A stretch of DNA of 64,000 nt from an uncultured Roseobacter sp. (GCF_947493125.1 NZ_CANLQB010000004.1:124001-188000), one strand, 5' to 3'. Counted from the stretch's first letter, positions 52,859 to 62,598 are shown. Numbers and translations are program-made. Notes: generated by a model from the letters alone, not told the origin.

Positions 52859-55636
52859 ATGAGTTTGGCGACCGAATTGACGCGCTGCCCGCGGGCGTTT
52901 GATGCGGATCGGGGAACGGAGGCAGTTGCCGCCGTGCCCGACCTGGCACCGGAATTGAAAGAGCTCGTGCACGGCACGGCCGGATCGAGCCCCTATCTTG
53001 CAACGCTCGTCCATAAGGAGGCCGACTGGCTGCCGGAGGCGCTGGCCCACCCCGACCAGGTGCTTGCGACAGAAATCGATATGGCGCGAGATGCAGGGGC
53101 GGAAGGGCTGGGTGACGCCTTGCGCCGCGCTAAGCGGCGTGTGGCGCTCTTGACGGGCCTTGCCGACCTCGGCGGCGCCTGGACGCTGTCCCGCGTCACG
53201 GGAACGCTGACGGAATTTGCGGATGCCGCATGCCATGCCGCCTTGCGCGCCGGCATTGCGGTGCAGATCAAACGCGGAAAGCTGCCAGGCGCGACCGAGG
53301 CGGATCTGCAGGATGCCGTGGGCATGTGTGTGCTGGCCATGGGCAAGATGGGGGCGGGCGAGCTCAATTATTCCTCCGACATCGACCTGATCTGCCTCTT
53401 CGACGAAACGCGCTTTGATCCCGATGATTTCTATGATGCGCGGGCGAGTTTTGTCCGAGCCACACGTGCTATGACGGCGACGCTGAGCGAGATCACCCCA
53501 CAGGGCTATGTGTTTCGCACGGATCTGCGCTTGCGCCCCGATCCGGCAGTAACACCGGTCTGTGTCGCGATGGAAGCGGCCGAGCGATACTATGAAAGCC
53601 TCGGTCGCACCTGGGAGCGGGCCGCTTATATCAAGGCGCGGGTCGCCGCGGGAGATCAGGTCGCTGGCGCACGGTTCTTGAAGGATATTTCTCCCTTTGT
53701 CTGGCGCAGGCATCTGGATTTTGCGGCCATCCAGGACGCGCATGACATGCGGTTGGCGATCCGGGAGCACAAGGGGCTGGGCGGTCCGATCACGCTGCCG
53801 GGTCACAACATGAAACTCGGGCGCGGCGGGATCCGCGAGATCGAATTCTTCACCCAGACGCGGCAGTTGATTGCGGGCGGGCGTGATCCGGACCTGCGCG
53901 TGCGTGGCACGATCCCTGGTCTGCAGGCCCTGGCGGAGAAAGGCTGGGTGCCGCGGGACACGGCGGAGATGCTGTCAGAGCACTACACCGCGCATCGCAC
54001 CGTCGAGCACCGGTTGCAGATGATCCATGACGCGCAAACTCATGACTTGCCCCGCACCGCAGAAGGGTTTGACCGGCTGGCCTGCCTGATGGACCGGGAC
54101 AGTGACGACCTGAAGGCAGACCTCGTCGAGCGGCTGCAGGCGGTTCATGACACGATGGAGCGGTTTTTCGCTCCCTCAAAACCGATGCAGGCGCACAACC
54201 GTTCCGCCGAAAGCGACCTCTTGGCGCGCTGGCCGAGCTATCCCGCCTTGCGCAGCGAACGCAGCCGGATGATCTTCGAACGTCTGCGCCCCGATCTGCT
54301 GGCGCGTTTGTCCGAGTCGGCGCGACCGGATGAGGCGTTGTTGGCTTTCGATGGGTTTCTCGCGGGGCTGCCTGCGGGCGTCCAATTGTTCTCGCTTCTG
54401 GAAGCAAATCCGCAGCTGACTGACCTGTTGATCGACATCACCGGAACATCGCGCGCTCTGGCGCACTACCTGTCGCGCAATGCAGGCGTTTTCGACGCGG
54501 TGATCGCGGGGGATTTCTTCACCGACTGGCCGGGCGAGCAGGGGCTGGCCGATCTGCTGCAAGACCGGCTTGAAGCGGAGGCGGACTACGAAGCACAGCT
54601 CGATTCGATCCGCAGATGGGCCAAGGAGTGGCACTTCCGCGTTGGCGTCCACCTTTTGCGTGGACTGATCGACGCAGAGACGGCATCGCGGCAATATGCG
54701 GACCTTGCGCGCGCCGTCCTGGCCGTGCTGTGGCCGTTGGTCATCGCGCAGTTTGCACGCAAGCACGGGCCTCCGCCCGGCCGGGGTGCGGTTGTCCTCG
54801 GGATGGGATCGCTGGGCGCCGGTCGGCTGAATTCCGGGTCAGATCTCGATCTGATCGTGATTTACGACCCGTTGGAGGCCGCCACATCCGACGGGCCCAA
54901 ACCGCTGTCGACGCGCCCGTTCTATGCACGGCTGACACAGGCGCTGATTACGGCTCTGACGGCACCCATGGCGCAGGGGCGGCTTTACGAGGTCGACATG
55001 CGGCTGCGGCCCTCCGGCAATCAGGGTCCGGTGGCCACCAGCTGGTCCGCCTTTCAGAGTTATCAGACAGATCAGGCCTGGGTGTGGGAGCACCTTGCGC
55101 TGACCCGGGCGCATGTGGTGGCAGGGCCGTCTGATCTTGCCCGGGATGTCGAGCAGTTCCGCAGGCAGCTTTTGCAGGCGCCGCGGCGGAAAACAGCGAT
55201 TTTGACAGACGTCCTGGAGATGCGGGACCGCATCCGTGCCGCCAAGACGCCGGCTGGTCTATGGGACGCAAAACGGGGGCCGGGCCGGCTCCAGGAGATC
55301 GAGCTGCTGGCGCAGTCGGGCTCCCTGCTGCAAGGCGAGCTCAGCGGTCAGACTGAGGCCGGTCTGCAGGCGGCTGTCGCATCGGGGTTGATGGATGACG
55401 CATCGGGGCAGGCCTTGATCGGATACCACGGGTTTTACTCGCGCCTGCATCAGGCGGTGCGGCTTCTGTCAGACCAGCCGCTCGATGCCGATGCGCTCGG
55501 ACCGGCGGGCCGGGCGTTTCTGCTGCGGACGCTGGAGGACGATACCATGGCTGATCTCGAGGCGCGGCTTGCGGCTGACTACGCGGCATCGGCGATGCTC
55601 GTAGATCGGGCGCTGTCTCCGGAGGCTGCGCAATGA
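52859..55636 (+). CDS. glnE: Glutamine synthetase adenylyltransferase/deadenylase
   Basis: 925 residues. It adds and removes AMP on glutamine synthetase in response to PII proteins. Two nucleotidyltransferase domains are visible: GAGELNYSSDIDLICLFD at about 164-181 (deadenylase half) and GSLGAGRLNSGSDLDLIVIYD at about 645-668 (adenylase half, given here as split motif), each with paired Asp. Between and after lie GlnD_UR_UTase-type helical domains. The length is slightly under the E. coli enzyme. The next small gene overlaps its stop by four bases. Confidence 0.96.
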   Translation: MSLATELTRCPRAFDADRGTEAVAAVPDLAPELKELVHGTAGSSPYLATLVHKEADWLPEALAHPDQVLATEIDMARDAGAEGLGDALRRAKRRVALLTGLADLGGAWTLSRVTGTLTEFADAACHAALRAGIAVQIKRGKLPGATEADLQDAVGMCVLAMGKMGAGELNYSSDIDLICLFDETRFDPDDFYDARASFVRATRAMTATLSEITPQGYVFRTDLRLRPDPAVTPVCVAMEAAERYYESLGRTWERAAYIKARVAAGDQVAGARFLKDISPFVWRRHLDFAAIQDAHDMRLAIREHKGLGGPITLPGHNMKLGRGGIREIEFFTQTRQLIAGGRDPDLRVRGTIPGLQALAEKGWVPRDTAEMLSEHYTAHRTVEHRLQMIHDAQTHDLPRTAEGFDRLACLMDRDSDDLKADLVERLQAVHDTMERFFAPSKPMQAHNRSAESDLLARWPSYPALRSERSRMIFERLRPDLLARLSESARPDEALLAFDGFLAGLPAGVQLFSLLEANPQLTDLLIDITGTSRALAHYLSRNAGVFDAVIAGDFFTDWPGEQGLADLLQDRLEAEADYEAQLDSIRRWAKEWHFRVGVHLLRGLIDAETASRQYADLARAVLAVLWPLVIAQFARKHGPPPGRGAVVLGMGSLGAGRLNSGSDLDLIVIYDPLEAATSDGPKPLSTRPFYARLTQALITALTAPMAQGRLYEVDMRLRPSGNQGPVATSWSAFQSYQTDQAWVWEHLALTRAHVVAGPSDLARDVEQFRRQLLQAPRRKTAILTDVLEMRDRIRAAKTPAGLWDAKRGPGRLQEIELLAQSGSLLQGELSGQTEAGLQAAVASGLMDDASGQALIGYHGFYSRLHQAVRLLSDQPLDADALGPAGRAFLLRTLEDDTMADLEARLAADYAASAMLVDRALSPEAAQ

Positions 55637-55902
55637 AGGGTGATGCACATGATCCCAAAGGGCTGATCCTCGAGGCCTATCGTATTGACGGGATTACAAA
55701 AAGCGAGTGCCGCACGATCTTTCTCGACTGGGCGTTGAGCCTGTCCCTGGAACAGGACACCGGTGTCGTGCTGAAAGCCCTTCTGGCACAATATGGCGCA
55801 GCCCACCCAAAGCACCCGATGACCGAGGTCATGACGGAGGGGTTGGGCGGTATGGCGGCCCCCCGCCGAAGGGGTGGATGGCGATCACGTCCGAGAAACT
55901 GA
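55633..55902 (+). CDS. Small conserved-type protein coupled to glnE
   Basis: 89 residues, ATG overlapping the glnE stop (ATGA), so translation is coupled. The body is helical (GLILEAYRIDGITKSECRTIFLDWALSL then VVLKALLAQYGAAHPKHPMTEVM) with a short Arg-rich tail. Soluble, one cysteine. Family name not recalled; similar small ORFs behind glnE are known to me in Rhodobacterales but I cannot name one. Possible GlnE partner. Confidence 0.75.
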   Translation: MKGDAHDPKGLILEAYRIDGITKSECRTIFLDWALSLSLEQDTGVVLKALLAQYGAAHPKHPMTEVMTEGLGGMAAPRRRGGWRSRPRN

Positions 55903-56028
55903 CATATTTGGCGCGCATTCGCGTCGGTTTTACCTAAAATTCGTCATAATTCGGCCTCACTCCAAAGGTAAATCTTTTGTCAACCTTACATGGGCAGGCA
56001 GAAGTCGCCCCGACATGTGGAGACACAT

Positions 56029-56682
56029 ATGACCTTTATGAAGACATGTGCGGCGCTGGGGCTCGCCGCGATGATGGCCGGCTGCGCGACGACCGATACC
56101 GCCAGCCGGAATACACCCTTTGAAACCACGCCCAATGCGGGCGGGGCTGCGCTTCAGGCGCAGACCCAGCCGCTCAACGTGCGTCAGATCGAGGTGGCGG
56201 TGCCGGAGACGTTGAAAGTCTCGGAAGCCAACAGCTACTATCCGTCGGGCGACATCGTCTGGCGTGGTGATGCGCCCGGCGACCGCCATGCGCAAGTGCA
56301 GGCCATCTTTGAGGAGGCCATGACCCGTGGCACGGCGGACATGACGACCGGCACACCCGTTGTTCTGGATGTCGAGGTTCTGCGGTTTCACGCACTGACT
56401 GAGAAGGCACGGTACACCGTGGGCGGCGTGCATTCTATCCGCTTCGGCTTGACACTGCGCGACGCGCGGACAGGGGAAGCCCTGGGCGGCCAACGCGTCG
56501 TCCGGGCGGACCTCAGAGGGTTCGGCGGCCAGAAGGCCGTGGATGCAGAGCGTCAGGGTCTGACGCAGAAGGTTCGGATCACCGAGCACCTTGCACGGGT
56601 CATCGAGACCGAGCTCGAGCAGCGCGGCGGCTACGCCAACCAGCGGCTGGGTCTTGTGCAGGCGATCAACAACACATTCTGA
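56029..56682 (+). CDS. DUF6778-type lipoprotein
   Basis: 217 residues from the ATG at 56029 with GGAGA upstream. The N-terminus MKTCAALGLAAMMAGC is a lipoprotein signal with lipobox MAGC. The mature part has VSEANSYYPSGDIVWRGDAPGDRHAQVQAIFEEA (given in short: SEANSYYPSGDIVWRGD), then LRFHALTEKARYTVGGVHSI and RADLRGFGGQ, which I recognise as the DUF6778 pattern of Rhodobacteraceae. Anchored to the outer or inner membrane; function unknown. Confidence 0.82.
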   Translation: MTFMKTCAALGLAAMMAGCATTDTASRNTPFETTPNAGGAALQAQTQPLNVRQIEVAVPETLKVSEANSYYPSGDIVWRGDAPGDRHAQVQAIFEEAMTRGTADMTTGTPVVLDVEVLRFHALTEKARYTVGGVHSIRFGLTLRDARTGEALGGQRVVRADLRGFGGQKAVDAERQGLTQKVRITEHLARVIETELEQRGGYANQRLGLVQAINNTF

Positions 56683-56721
56683 TCTTTCACCCGATCGAGG
56701 AACAGACTAGAGGAGGGCGCC

Positions 56722-57939
56722 ATGACAGCGCCCTCTTCTGTATCCGCCCCTGACGGGCTTCCGGTCGTCCGGCTGAAGCCAAAGGCCAACGCCCAGGCTA
56801 TCCGCCGCGGGTTTCCGTGGATCTATGCCAATGAGTTGGTGACGGACCGGCGTACCAAGGCGTTGGCTGCTGGATCTCTGGCCGTGCTTCAAGACGACAA
56901 ACGGCAGCCTATGGGGATCGTCGGGGTCAATCCGAAATCTAAGATCATCGCGCGGATGCTGGACCCGCGCGTGACCGTTCGGATCGACCAGGAGTGGTTC
57001 GAAGCGCGGCTGGCGAGGGCTCTGGCGTTGCGCGTCCAGCTTTTTGACGCACCTTACTACCGCTTGGTTCACGCCGAGGCGGACGGACTCCCCGGCGTGG
57101 TGATCGACCGGTTTGGAGATCTCTGCGTGGTGCAGCCAAATGCCGCGTGGGCGGAGCGGTTGCTGGAACCTCTGACCGCGGCGCTGAAGGCCGTCACACA
57201 GGTCAAGACCGTGATCAAGAACGCCGGCGGGCGTACGCGGGGCCTCGAAGGGCTCAATGACCGATCCGAAGTTTTGTGCGGCTCGGCACCTGACGGGCCC
57301 GTGCAGGTGCCGATGAACGGTGCGATTTATCTGGCGGATGTGACCGGGGGGCAAAAGACGGGCCTCTTCTTTGACCAAAGACCGAACCACGCCTTTGCGG
57401 CGGGTCTGTCGCGAGGAGCGCGGGTGCTCGATGTGTTCAGCCATGTGGGCGGCTTTTCGCTGGCTGCACTTGCTGCGGGGGCGGAGCACGCTCTGGCTGT
57501 CGACGCGTCTCAGCCCGCTCTCGATCTCGCCACAGGCGGTGCCGCTGCGATGCAAGTCGGAGCGCGGTTTGACACGCGGCAGGGGGATGCCTTCGATGTG
57601 CTGACTGCGCTCGGTGCAGACGGGGCCAAGTTCGATGTGGTCATTTGTGACCCACCGGCCTTCGCACCGTCACGCCCCGCGCTGGAGGCGGGCTTGCGCG
57701 CCTATGAGCGGATTGCCCGCCTGGCCACACCTTTGGTGGCGGAGAACGGCATCCTTGGCCTGTGTTCCTGCTCGCATGCGGCCGACCTTTCCGCCTTCCG
57801 TGGGGCCAGCCTGCGCGGGATCGGACGGGCCGGGCGACGCGCCGCACTGATCCATACGGGCTTTGCGGGGCCCGATCATCCCCAGCTGCCCCAATTGGCG
57901 GAAAGCGGGTACCTCAAATCCCTCTTCTTCCGGGTCTGA
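56722..57939 (+). CDS. RlmI-like SAM-dependent rRNA cytosine-C5 methyltransferase
   Basis: 405 residues. An N-terminal PUA domain (VRLKPKANAQAIRRGFPWIYANE) is followed by a linker and a Rossmann methyltransferase: FFDQRPNHAFAAGL, the SAM motif RVLDVFSHVGGFSLAALAAGAEHALAVD (shortened here to VLDVFSHVGGFS), and the catalytic-site CDPPAFAPS. RlmI methylates C1962 of 23S rRNA; the PUA-methyltransferase order supports an RlmI/RlmK-type function. AGAGGAGGG precedes the ATG. The PIN gene follows 3 bases after its stop. Confidence 0.9.
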   Translation: MTAPSSVSAPDGLPVVRLKPKANAQAIRRGFPWIYANELVTDRRTKALAAGSLAVLQDDKRQPMGIVGVNPKSKIIARMLDPRVTVRIDQEWFEARLARALALRVQLFDAPYYRLVHAEADGLPGVVIDRFGDLCVVQPNAAWAERLLEPLTAALKAVTQVKTVIKNAGGRTRGLEGLNDRSEVLCGSAPDGPVQVPMNGAIYLADVTGGQKTGLFFDQRPNHAFAAGLSRGARVLDVFSHVGGFSLAALAAGAEHALAVDASQPALDLATGGAAAMQVGARFDTRQGDAFDVLTALGADGAKFDVVICDPPAFAPSRPALEAGLRAYERIARLATPLVAENGILGLCSCSHAADLSAFRGASLRGIGRAGRRAALIHTGFAGPDHPQLPQLAESGYLKSLFFRV

Positions 57940-57942
57940 GCC

Positions 57943-58485
57943 ATGAAGATCACCATCGATGCCTGCGTGCTCTATCCGACGGTGATGCGCGAGATGGTGC
58001 TCGGTGTCGCGGCCACCGGGGTCTTCCAACCGGTCTGGTCCGCGCGAATCCTGGAGGAATGGGCGCGGGCGGCCCGTAAGCTGGGACCCGAGGGAGAGGC
58101 GCAGGCACGGGCCGAGATCGCCATTCTGCGGCGGGACTGGCCTGCATCCGAAGCACCGGCGGCCCCGCATCTCGATGCCCGGCTGTGGTTGCCGGATGCG
58201 AATGACATTCACGTGCTCGCCACAGCCGTGTCGACATCAAGTGATGCCATCATGACACTGAATGCAAAGGATTTTCCAAAGAACGTACTGGCGGAGGAAG
58301 GGCTGGAGAGGATCGACCCTGACGGCTATCTGCACAGGCTCTGGTGTGCCGAACCTCACGCTATCACTCAGGTTGCACATGCGGTGCGGGCGGAGGCGGA
58401 ACGCCTGTCCGGAGAGACCTGGGAGTTGCGAGCTTTGCTGAAGAAAGCGCGCTTGCCACGTCTTGCCAAGGCGGTGAGCCGATAA
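57943..58485 (+). CDS. PIN-domain protein
   Basis: 180 residues. The PIN fold is marked by TIDACVLYPTVMREM at the N-terminus (first acidic residue Asp5), a second acidic residue region DANDIHVLATA, and IMTLNAKDFP. These are the residues that bind the metals of the RNase. It lies 3 bases after the methyltransferase gene, so probably an operon. No antitoxin is adjacent, so a toxin-antitoxin role is not supported; a housekeeping RNase related to the RSP_2648 family is likelier. Confidence 0.85.
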   Translation: MKITIDACVLYPTVMREMVLGVAATGVFQPVWSARILEEWARAARKLGPEGEAQARAEIAILRRDWPASEAPAAPHLDARLWLPDANDIHVLATAVSTSSDAIMTLNAKDFPKNVLAEEGLERIDPDGYLHRLWCAEPHAITQVAHAVRAEAERLSGETWELRALLKKARLPRLAKAVSR

Positions 58486-58494
58486 TTCCGCAGA

Positions 58495-59184
58495 TCAATC
58501 GGTGGTGACCCATTTCGACTCGAGCGCCTCCAGCGCAGCGATACGATCATCTGTCTTGGGATGGCTCAGCAGCCACGCCGGGATCGTGCCGCCGTTCTGT
58601 TGCGTGAGCGCGTCGAGCTTTCGGAAGAGGCTGATCTGCGGCGCGACACCGATGCCCGCCTTGGTCAGCAACGCAGCCGCATAGGCATCGGCCTCATATT
58701 CGTCCGAACGGGAGAGCCGGGCGGCGAGCAAGCTCGTCAGCATCCCGGCAATCCAGGGCCCGACACCGGGGATGAACCGGCCAAGCACCATGGCGAGCGC
58801 GGTGCGCAGCGCATTCTGGCCGGAAAAATCGATCATCCGCCGCCGGGAGTGACCCAGGGCCACGTGCCCCATTTCGTGGGCGATGACGCTCGCCATCTCC
58901 TCATCGGTGACCTCGCCTGCGCGAAACTTCTTGTAAAAGCCGCGGGTGATGAAAATGCGACCGTCTGGGGCTGCCAGCCCGTTCACTGGGTCGATTTCGT
59001 AGATATGCACGCGGATGCGCGGGAGTTCGAGGGCCGCCGCCATTCGGTCCATCAACGCCTTGAGCTTGGGATCGGCCAGCTCGGTCGACTGCGCGTCCAG
59101 TTGCTTGGCCGTGCGCCAGGCAGAGAAGCGGTACATCACCAGACCGTAGAGGATGGCCAGCAGGATCGGCGTGAACTTGATCAT
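58495..59184 (-). CDS. M48 family metalloprotease, HtpX-like
   Basis: 229 residues. One N-terminal membrane segment (FTPILLAILYGLVMYRFSAW), then the zinc motif HEMGH (His103, Glu104, His107) and the third-ligand glutamate in SRSDEYEADAYAA. A second hydrophobic stretch lies at about 135-160. Inner-membrane protease probably for quality control. Convergent with the PIN gene (9 bases). This is the second M48 protein in the window, without the TPR domain. Confidence 0.9.
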   Translation of the reverse strand: MIKFTPILLAILYGLVMYRFSAWRTAKQLDAQSTELADPKLKALMDRMAAALELPRIRVHIYEIDPVNGLAAPDGRIFITRGFYKKFRAGEVTDEEMASVIAHEMGHVALGHSRRRMIDFSGQNALRTALAMVLGRFIPGVGPWIAGMLTSLLAARLSRSDEYEADAYAAALLTKAGIGVAPQISLFRKLDALTQQNGGTIPAWLLSHPKTDDRIAALEALESKWVTTD

Positions 59185-59268
59185 TGATGAAATATGGGGG
59201 TCCGCAGCGCAGGCGGCAAGCTCGGCGTCGTCTCTGGGGCGGAAATTTTCAGGCTGACCGCGTCGATA

Positions 59269-60456
59269 CTACCGGCTCAGCAGTTTCATGCCTCGCTCGA
59301 TCCCGGAGAGTGTCATGGGCACCATGGCCTCGGGGCCAATCAGCTCCTGGATCATCGAAATGGATTGCGTGTAAGGCCAATATTTTTCCGGCACCGGGTT
59401 GATCCAGAGGGTCGCGGGCCATTGTTCGCCCACGCGGGTCAGCCAAGTCGCACCGCTTTCCTGGTTCCAGTGTTCGGATGCACCACCTGGGTAGGCGATC
59501 TCGTAAGGCGACATCGAAGCGTCACCGACAAAAATACACTTGTAGTCCGGACCGTAGGTGCGCAGCACCTCATGGGTGGGGATCTGCGCGTCCCAGCGGC
59601 GGCGGTTGTCGCGCCAGAGCCCTTCGTAGATGCAATTGTGGAAGTAGTAATATTCCATATGTTTGAATTCGGCGCGGGCGGCGGAGAAGAGCTCCTCAAC
59701 AACTTTCACGTGCGGGTCCATGGAGCCGCCCACGTCGAGAAACAGCAACACCTTGACCGCATTGCGCCGCTCGGGCCGGGTTTTCACGTCGAGATAGCCA
59801 TGCTCGGCGGTGGCGCGGATGGTGCCATTCAAGTCCAGTTCGTCCTCGGCGCCGTCGCGGGCCCAGCGGCGCAGCCGTTTCAGGGCGACTTTGATGTTGC
59901 GCGTGCCGAGTTCCACCGTGTCATCGAGGTTGCGAAACTCGCGTTTGTCCCAGACCTTGGTGGCGCGTTGGTGGCGCGAGCGGTCCTGCCCAATGCGCAC
60001 GCCTTCGGGGTTGTAGCCATAGGCACCGAAGGGCGAGGTGCCGGCGGTGCCGATCCATTTGTTGCCGCCCTGGTGGCGCCCCTGTTGCTCTTCAAGCTGC
60101 TTTTTCAGGGTCTGCATGAGCTTGTCGAAGCCCCCCAGGGCCTCGATCTCGGCCTTTTCCTCGGTGGTGAGGTGCTTTTCGGCCATCTTCTCCAGCCAGT
60201 CGCCGGGGATGTCGACCGCCTCCAGCACCTCTTCGGTGGAGATTTGTTCCAGCCCCGAGAAGGTGGTCGCAAAAGCGCGGTCGAACTTGTCGATGTTGCG
60301 CTCGTCCTTCACCAGCGTCAGGCGCGCGAGGTAGTAGAACGCCTCCACGTCATAGGTGGCCAGCCCGGCCTGCAGCCCTTCGAGAAACGACAGGAACTCC
60401 CGCAGCGAGACAGGCACGGCATTCTGGCGCAAGGCGTCGAAAAACGGCAGGAACAT
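59269..60456 (-). CDS. VWA-domain protein, CoxE-like
   Basis: 395 residues. The N-terminal half is helical and charged (LREFLSFLEGLQAGL, FKKQLEEQQ-type segments). The C-terminal von Willebrand A domain has the metal site LDVGGSMD and TLWINPVPEKYW near the end. Such CoxE-like proteins work with a MoxR AAA+ ATPase, here encoded at 62599-63438 on the same strand, to insert metals or remodel enzyme complexes. A 55-residue membrane protein is encoded 11 bases upstream. Target unknown. Confidence 0.9.
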   Translation of the reverse strand: MFLPFFDALRQNAVPVSLREFLSFLEGLQAGLATYDVEAFYYLARLTLVKDERNIDKFDRAFATTFSGLEQISTEEVLEAVDIPGDWLEKMAEKHLTTEEKAEIEALGGFDKLMQTLKKQLEEQQGRHQGGNKWIGTAGTSPFGAYGYNPEGVRIGQDRSRHQRATKVWDKREFRNLDDTVELGTRNIKVALKRLRRWARDGAEDELDLNGTIRATAEHGYLDVKTRPERRNAVKVLLFLDVGGSMDPHVKVVEELFSAARAEFKHMEYYYFHNCIYEGLWRDNRRRWDAQIPTHEVLRTYGPDYKCIFVGDASMSPYEIAYPGGASEHWNQESGATWLTRVGEQWPATLWINPVPEKYWPYTQSISMIQELIGPEAMVPMTLSGIERGMKLLSR

Positions 60457-60467
60457 CGCGTGTCAGG

Positions 60468-60635
60468 TTACACCAGCATCCGGTGGATCACCACCGTGAG
60501 GATCATGCCCACGATGGTGAACGCCATGGCGTAGCCTGCCGCATACTGGGCAATGTCTTTCTTGTTGCCCTTGCGCCGGACGGCGGTCATCCCGCCGATG
60601 AGGGCGCCGAGAAGAGCAGCAGCGATAACGATCAT
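60468..60635 (-). CDS. 55-residue two-span membrane protein upstream of the VWA gene
   Basis: MIVIAAALLGALIGGMTAVRR and a second span AGYAMAFTIVGMILTVVIHR flank a basic loop RRKGNKKD. Start ATG at 60635 and stop TAA at 60468; an overlapping different-frame ATG at 60639 is not used. It ends 11 bases before the VWA gene on the same strand and probably co-transcribes with it. Family not recognised. Confidence 0.75.
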   Translation of the reverse strand: MIVIAAALLGALIGGMTAVRRKGNKKDIAQYAAGYAMAFTIVGMILTVVIHRMLV

Positions 60636-60684
60636 TCATATCCCCGTTCTGTCTGTGCACGCTGGTCCCCGTCGCAAGGCGAGG

Positions 60685-62049
60685 TCAGGCGGGAGGCGTG
60701 CCCGGGACCAGCGAAGAGACTTCCTGCTGTTTCGCGCGCACCGCCCAATCTGGCCCGAACCCGTAGCGTGCCCACCCCAGACTGTCCAGACGAACGGCGC
60801 GGGCCTCGTTGTCGCGGCCCAGAAGACCAAGAGCTTCGGCGCGCATCAACTGCAGTGTTGCCAGAAGAGCCGCGTTCTGTGCGCGCCGTGCAGGTTCCAG
60901 ATGTGGGTCGATGAGACGCAGGGCACCCGCCCCGTTGCCCTCTACCAGATCATAGGCCGCCAGTTGCGTGGCGACATAGGCGCGGTGCAACTGCGTCGAT
61001 GGCGTACGGGCATAGAACCGATCAGCGAGAAGATACTCCCGGCGCGCGGCGAGGGGGTCGGTCCGCTGCAACGCGCGCCCCTTGGCATAATGTGCAAACG
61101 CGCGGCGGTTGTCGGCCCAGCCCCGCCGCTGCGCGATGGCGACGGCGGTATCGGAGGCTGCGCGGCGCGCAGCGCTGCTGGAGCCGGGGCCGAGCGCCGC
61201 TTGGATGGCTGTGCGCCAGGATTGTGGTGTCGGATCTGATCGGGGGCGTAACCCTGTCTGACCGGCTGGATTTAAGCGCGCAAAGATCGCAGGCAGCTCC
61301 CGGGCCACGTCGCGCCGAGACATGCCGGAGCGCAACTCGGGTGCGTAGGTGGCGCGCAGCATCAGCATATCGAAGTTCGTCAACACCGTGTGCACGTTGT
61401 CGTCATTGAAGACCGAGTTGGGCAGGCGGTAGAGGTCGTTCAGCGGGCCCAGGGCCTGGGCCAGCTCCTCATGCAGGCAATCGCGGGTTTCCTGAGGGCT
61501 GGCGTCGCGCGGCAGGAAGATCGCGATGCGTGTGCGCACCTGCAATTCGGCCCAGTTGGTGCGGGGGCTGCGCCGCGCGCTGCGGTACTCTTTCAGCGAG
61601 CCAACGTTCGGCACGACAAAGCACGCCGCCTGTGGCAGGACGCGCCGAATGTCCGCGCGGGACACCGCTTCGAGTGTGATGCTGGCATCGGCGCGCGAAG
61701 TGGTGGTGATCGGGATGCCGGCTTCGGTCTGCAAACGGTCGAGAAGAGCACCCAGGTCAGCAGCCAGGGTGGGCGGGGGTGCGCCCGTCACGCGCAAGCT
61801 GATCGGCTCCTCGAACCGTGTAAAGACGGGCAGGTCTCGCCCGCTTTCCAGTTGGAAGGACAGATCCAGGAAGTCCTGCACAAGCGCCGCATTGGCGAGC
61901 GGTGGGCGAGCGATCTGGGCGCGCCCGAAGGTCTTCATCGGGGGCAAGGTGCTGTCAGCAATCACGGCGCGGGAGGGTGTGTTGCCCTGCGTGATCGGCA
62001 CGCAGGCGTTCAGCAACAGGAGCATGGGCAGGAGGAGACGGCGTCTCAT
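60685..62049 (-). CDS. DUF2927 lipoprotein
   Basis: 454 residues. The lipoprotein signal MRRRLLLPMLLLLNAC gives a lipobox around LLNAC (Cys16). A DUF2927 domain follows (about 45-250) with SFQLESGRDLPVFTRFEEPI and the HEELAQALGPLND region containing a His-Glu pair that recalls a zinc-protease helix. The C-terminal 170 residues are helical and repeat-like (SEL1/TPR style: HYAKGRALQRTDPLAARREYLLADRFY). Envelope protein, function unknown. The GNAT gene overlaps upstream by four bases. Confidence 0.88.
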   Translation of the reverse strand: MRRRLLLPMLLLLNACVPITQGNTPSRAVIADSTLPPMKTFGRAQIARPPLANAALVQDFLDLSFQLESGRDLPVFTRFEEPISLRVTGAPPPTLAADLGALLDRLQTEAGIPITTTSRADASITLEAVSRADIRRVLPQAACFVVPNVGSLKEYRSARRSPRTNWAELQVRTRIAIFLPRDASPQETRDCLHEELAQALGPLNDLYRLPNSVFNDDNVHTVLTNFDMLMLRATYAPELRSGMSRRDVARELPAIFARLNPAGQTGLRPRSDPTPQSWRTAIQAALGPGSSSAARRAASDTAVAIAQRRGWADNRRAFAHYAKGRALQRTDPLAARREYLLADRFYARTPSTQLHRAYVATQLAAYDLVEGNGAGALRLIDPHLEPARRAQNAALLATLQLMRAEALGLLGRDNEARAVRLDSLGWARYGFGPDWAVRAKQQEVSSLVPGTPPA

Positions 62050-62501
62050 CGGCGGTTGTACTTGATGAAAGGTGTCTTCACGCCAATCCGGTCGTAGAGC
62101 TGCCGCGCCGTGGCGTTGAAATCCTGCGTCAGCCAGTAGACGCCGGGCGCGCCTTCTGTGTCCGCCATCGCATAGACCGCTTCGATGAGCGCGCGGCCAA
62201 TGCCGGCACCGCGTACATCAGGCGCTGCATATAGGTCTTGCAGGTAACAGACGTTCTCCTCGGACCAGCCGTGACGATGAAAGAGGTAGTGGGTCAGCCC
62301 CACCAGCCGACCGTCAAGCTCCGCGACAAGGCCGTTGTAGTCCTGCGGATCGTCGCCCATCAGCCGGTCGAAATAGAGGTCAAAGATCTCTTGAGGGCGC
62401 GTCGTCTCGTAGAAGGCAAGATACGCCGTCCAAAGCTCCGCCCACTCCGCCTTGTCCTCCATGCGGAGGGGGCGCACGGATAGAGTGCCAGGGTGTGTCA
62501 C
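62046..62501 (-). CDS. GNAT-family N-acetyltransferase
   Basis: 151 residues from a GTG at 62501. The acetyl-CoA site is seen as LYAAPDVRGAGIGRALIEAVYA, the R/Q-x-x-G-x-G/A pattern. The C-terminal half (VYWLTQDFNATARQLYDRIGV) closes the domain. It transfers acetyl to an amine of an unknown substrate. Its stop overlaps the DUF2927 start (ATGA). Confidence 0.92.
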   Translation of the reverse strand: MTHPGTLSVRPLRMEDKAEWAELWTAYLAFYETTRPQEIFDLYFDRLMGDDPQDYNGLVAELDGRLVGLTHYLFHRHGWSEENVCYLQDLYAAPDVRGAGIGRALIEAVYAMADTEGAPGVYWLTQDFNATARQLYDRIGVKTPFIKYNRR

Positions 62502-62598
62502 TGTTTTGCCTGCCTAAGCTCGTGCCCGCAATCTAGGTGCCGCGGATCGTTACATCTCCACTGTGCAGCGAAGGCAGGGAGCTGTCAAACCCGCTGTC

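Noticed and set aside
57943-58485. PIN protein as a toxin of a toxin-antitoxin pair
   Set aside because: No antitoxin-like gene lies next to it; it follows the methyltransferase gene by three bases and matches a housekeeping PIN group.
59194-60534. 446-residue open frame on the plus strand opposite the VWA gene
   Set aside because: It is the antisense shadow of a strongly supported CoxE-like coding region and has no recognisable domain.
60463-60660. 65-residue frame starting at the ATG at 60660 or 60639
   Set aside because: It gives a Cys/Arg-rich nonsense sequence; the other frame from 60635 encodes a clean two-span membrane protein.
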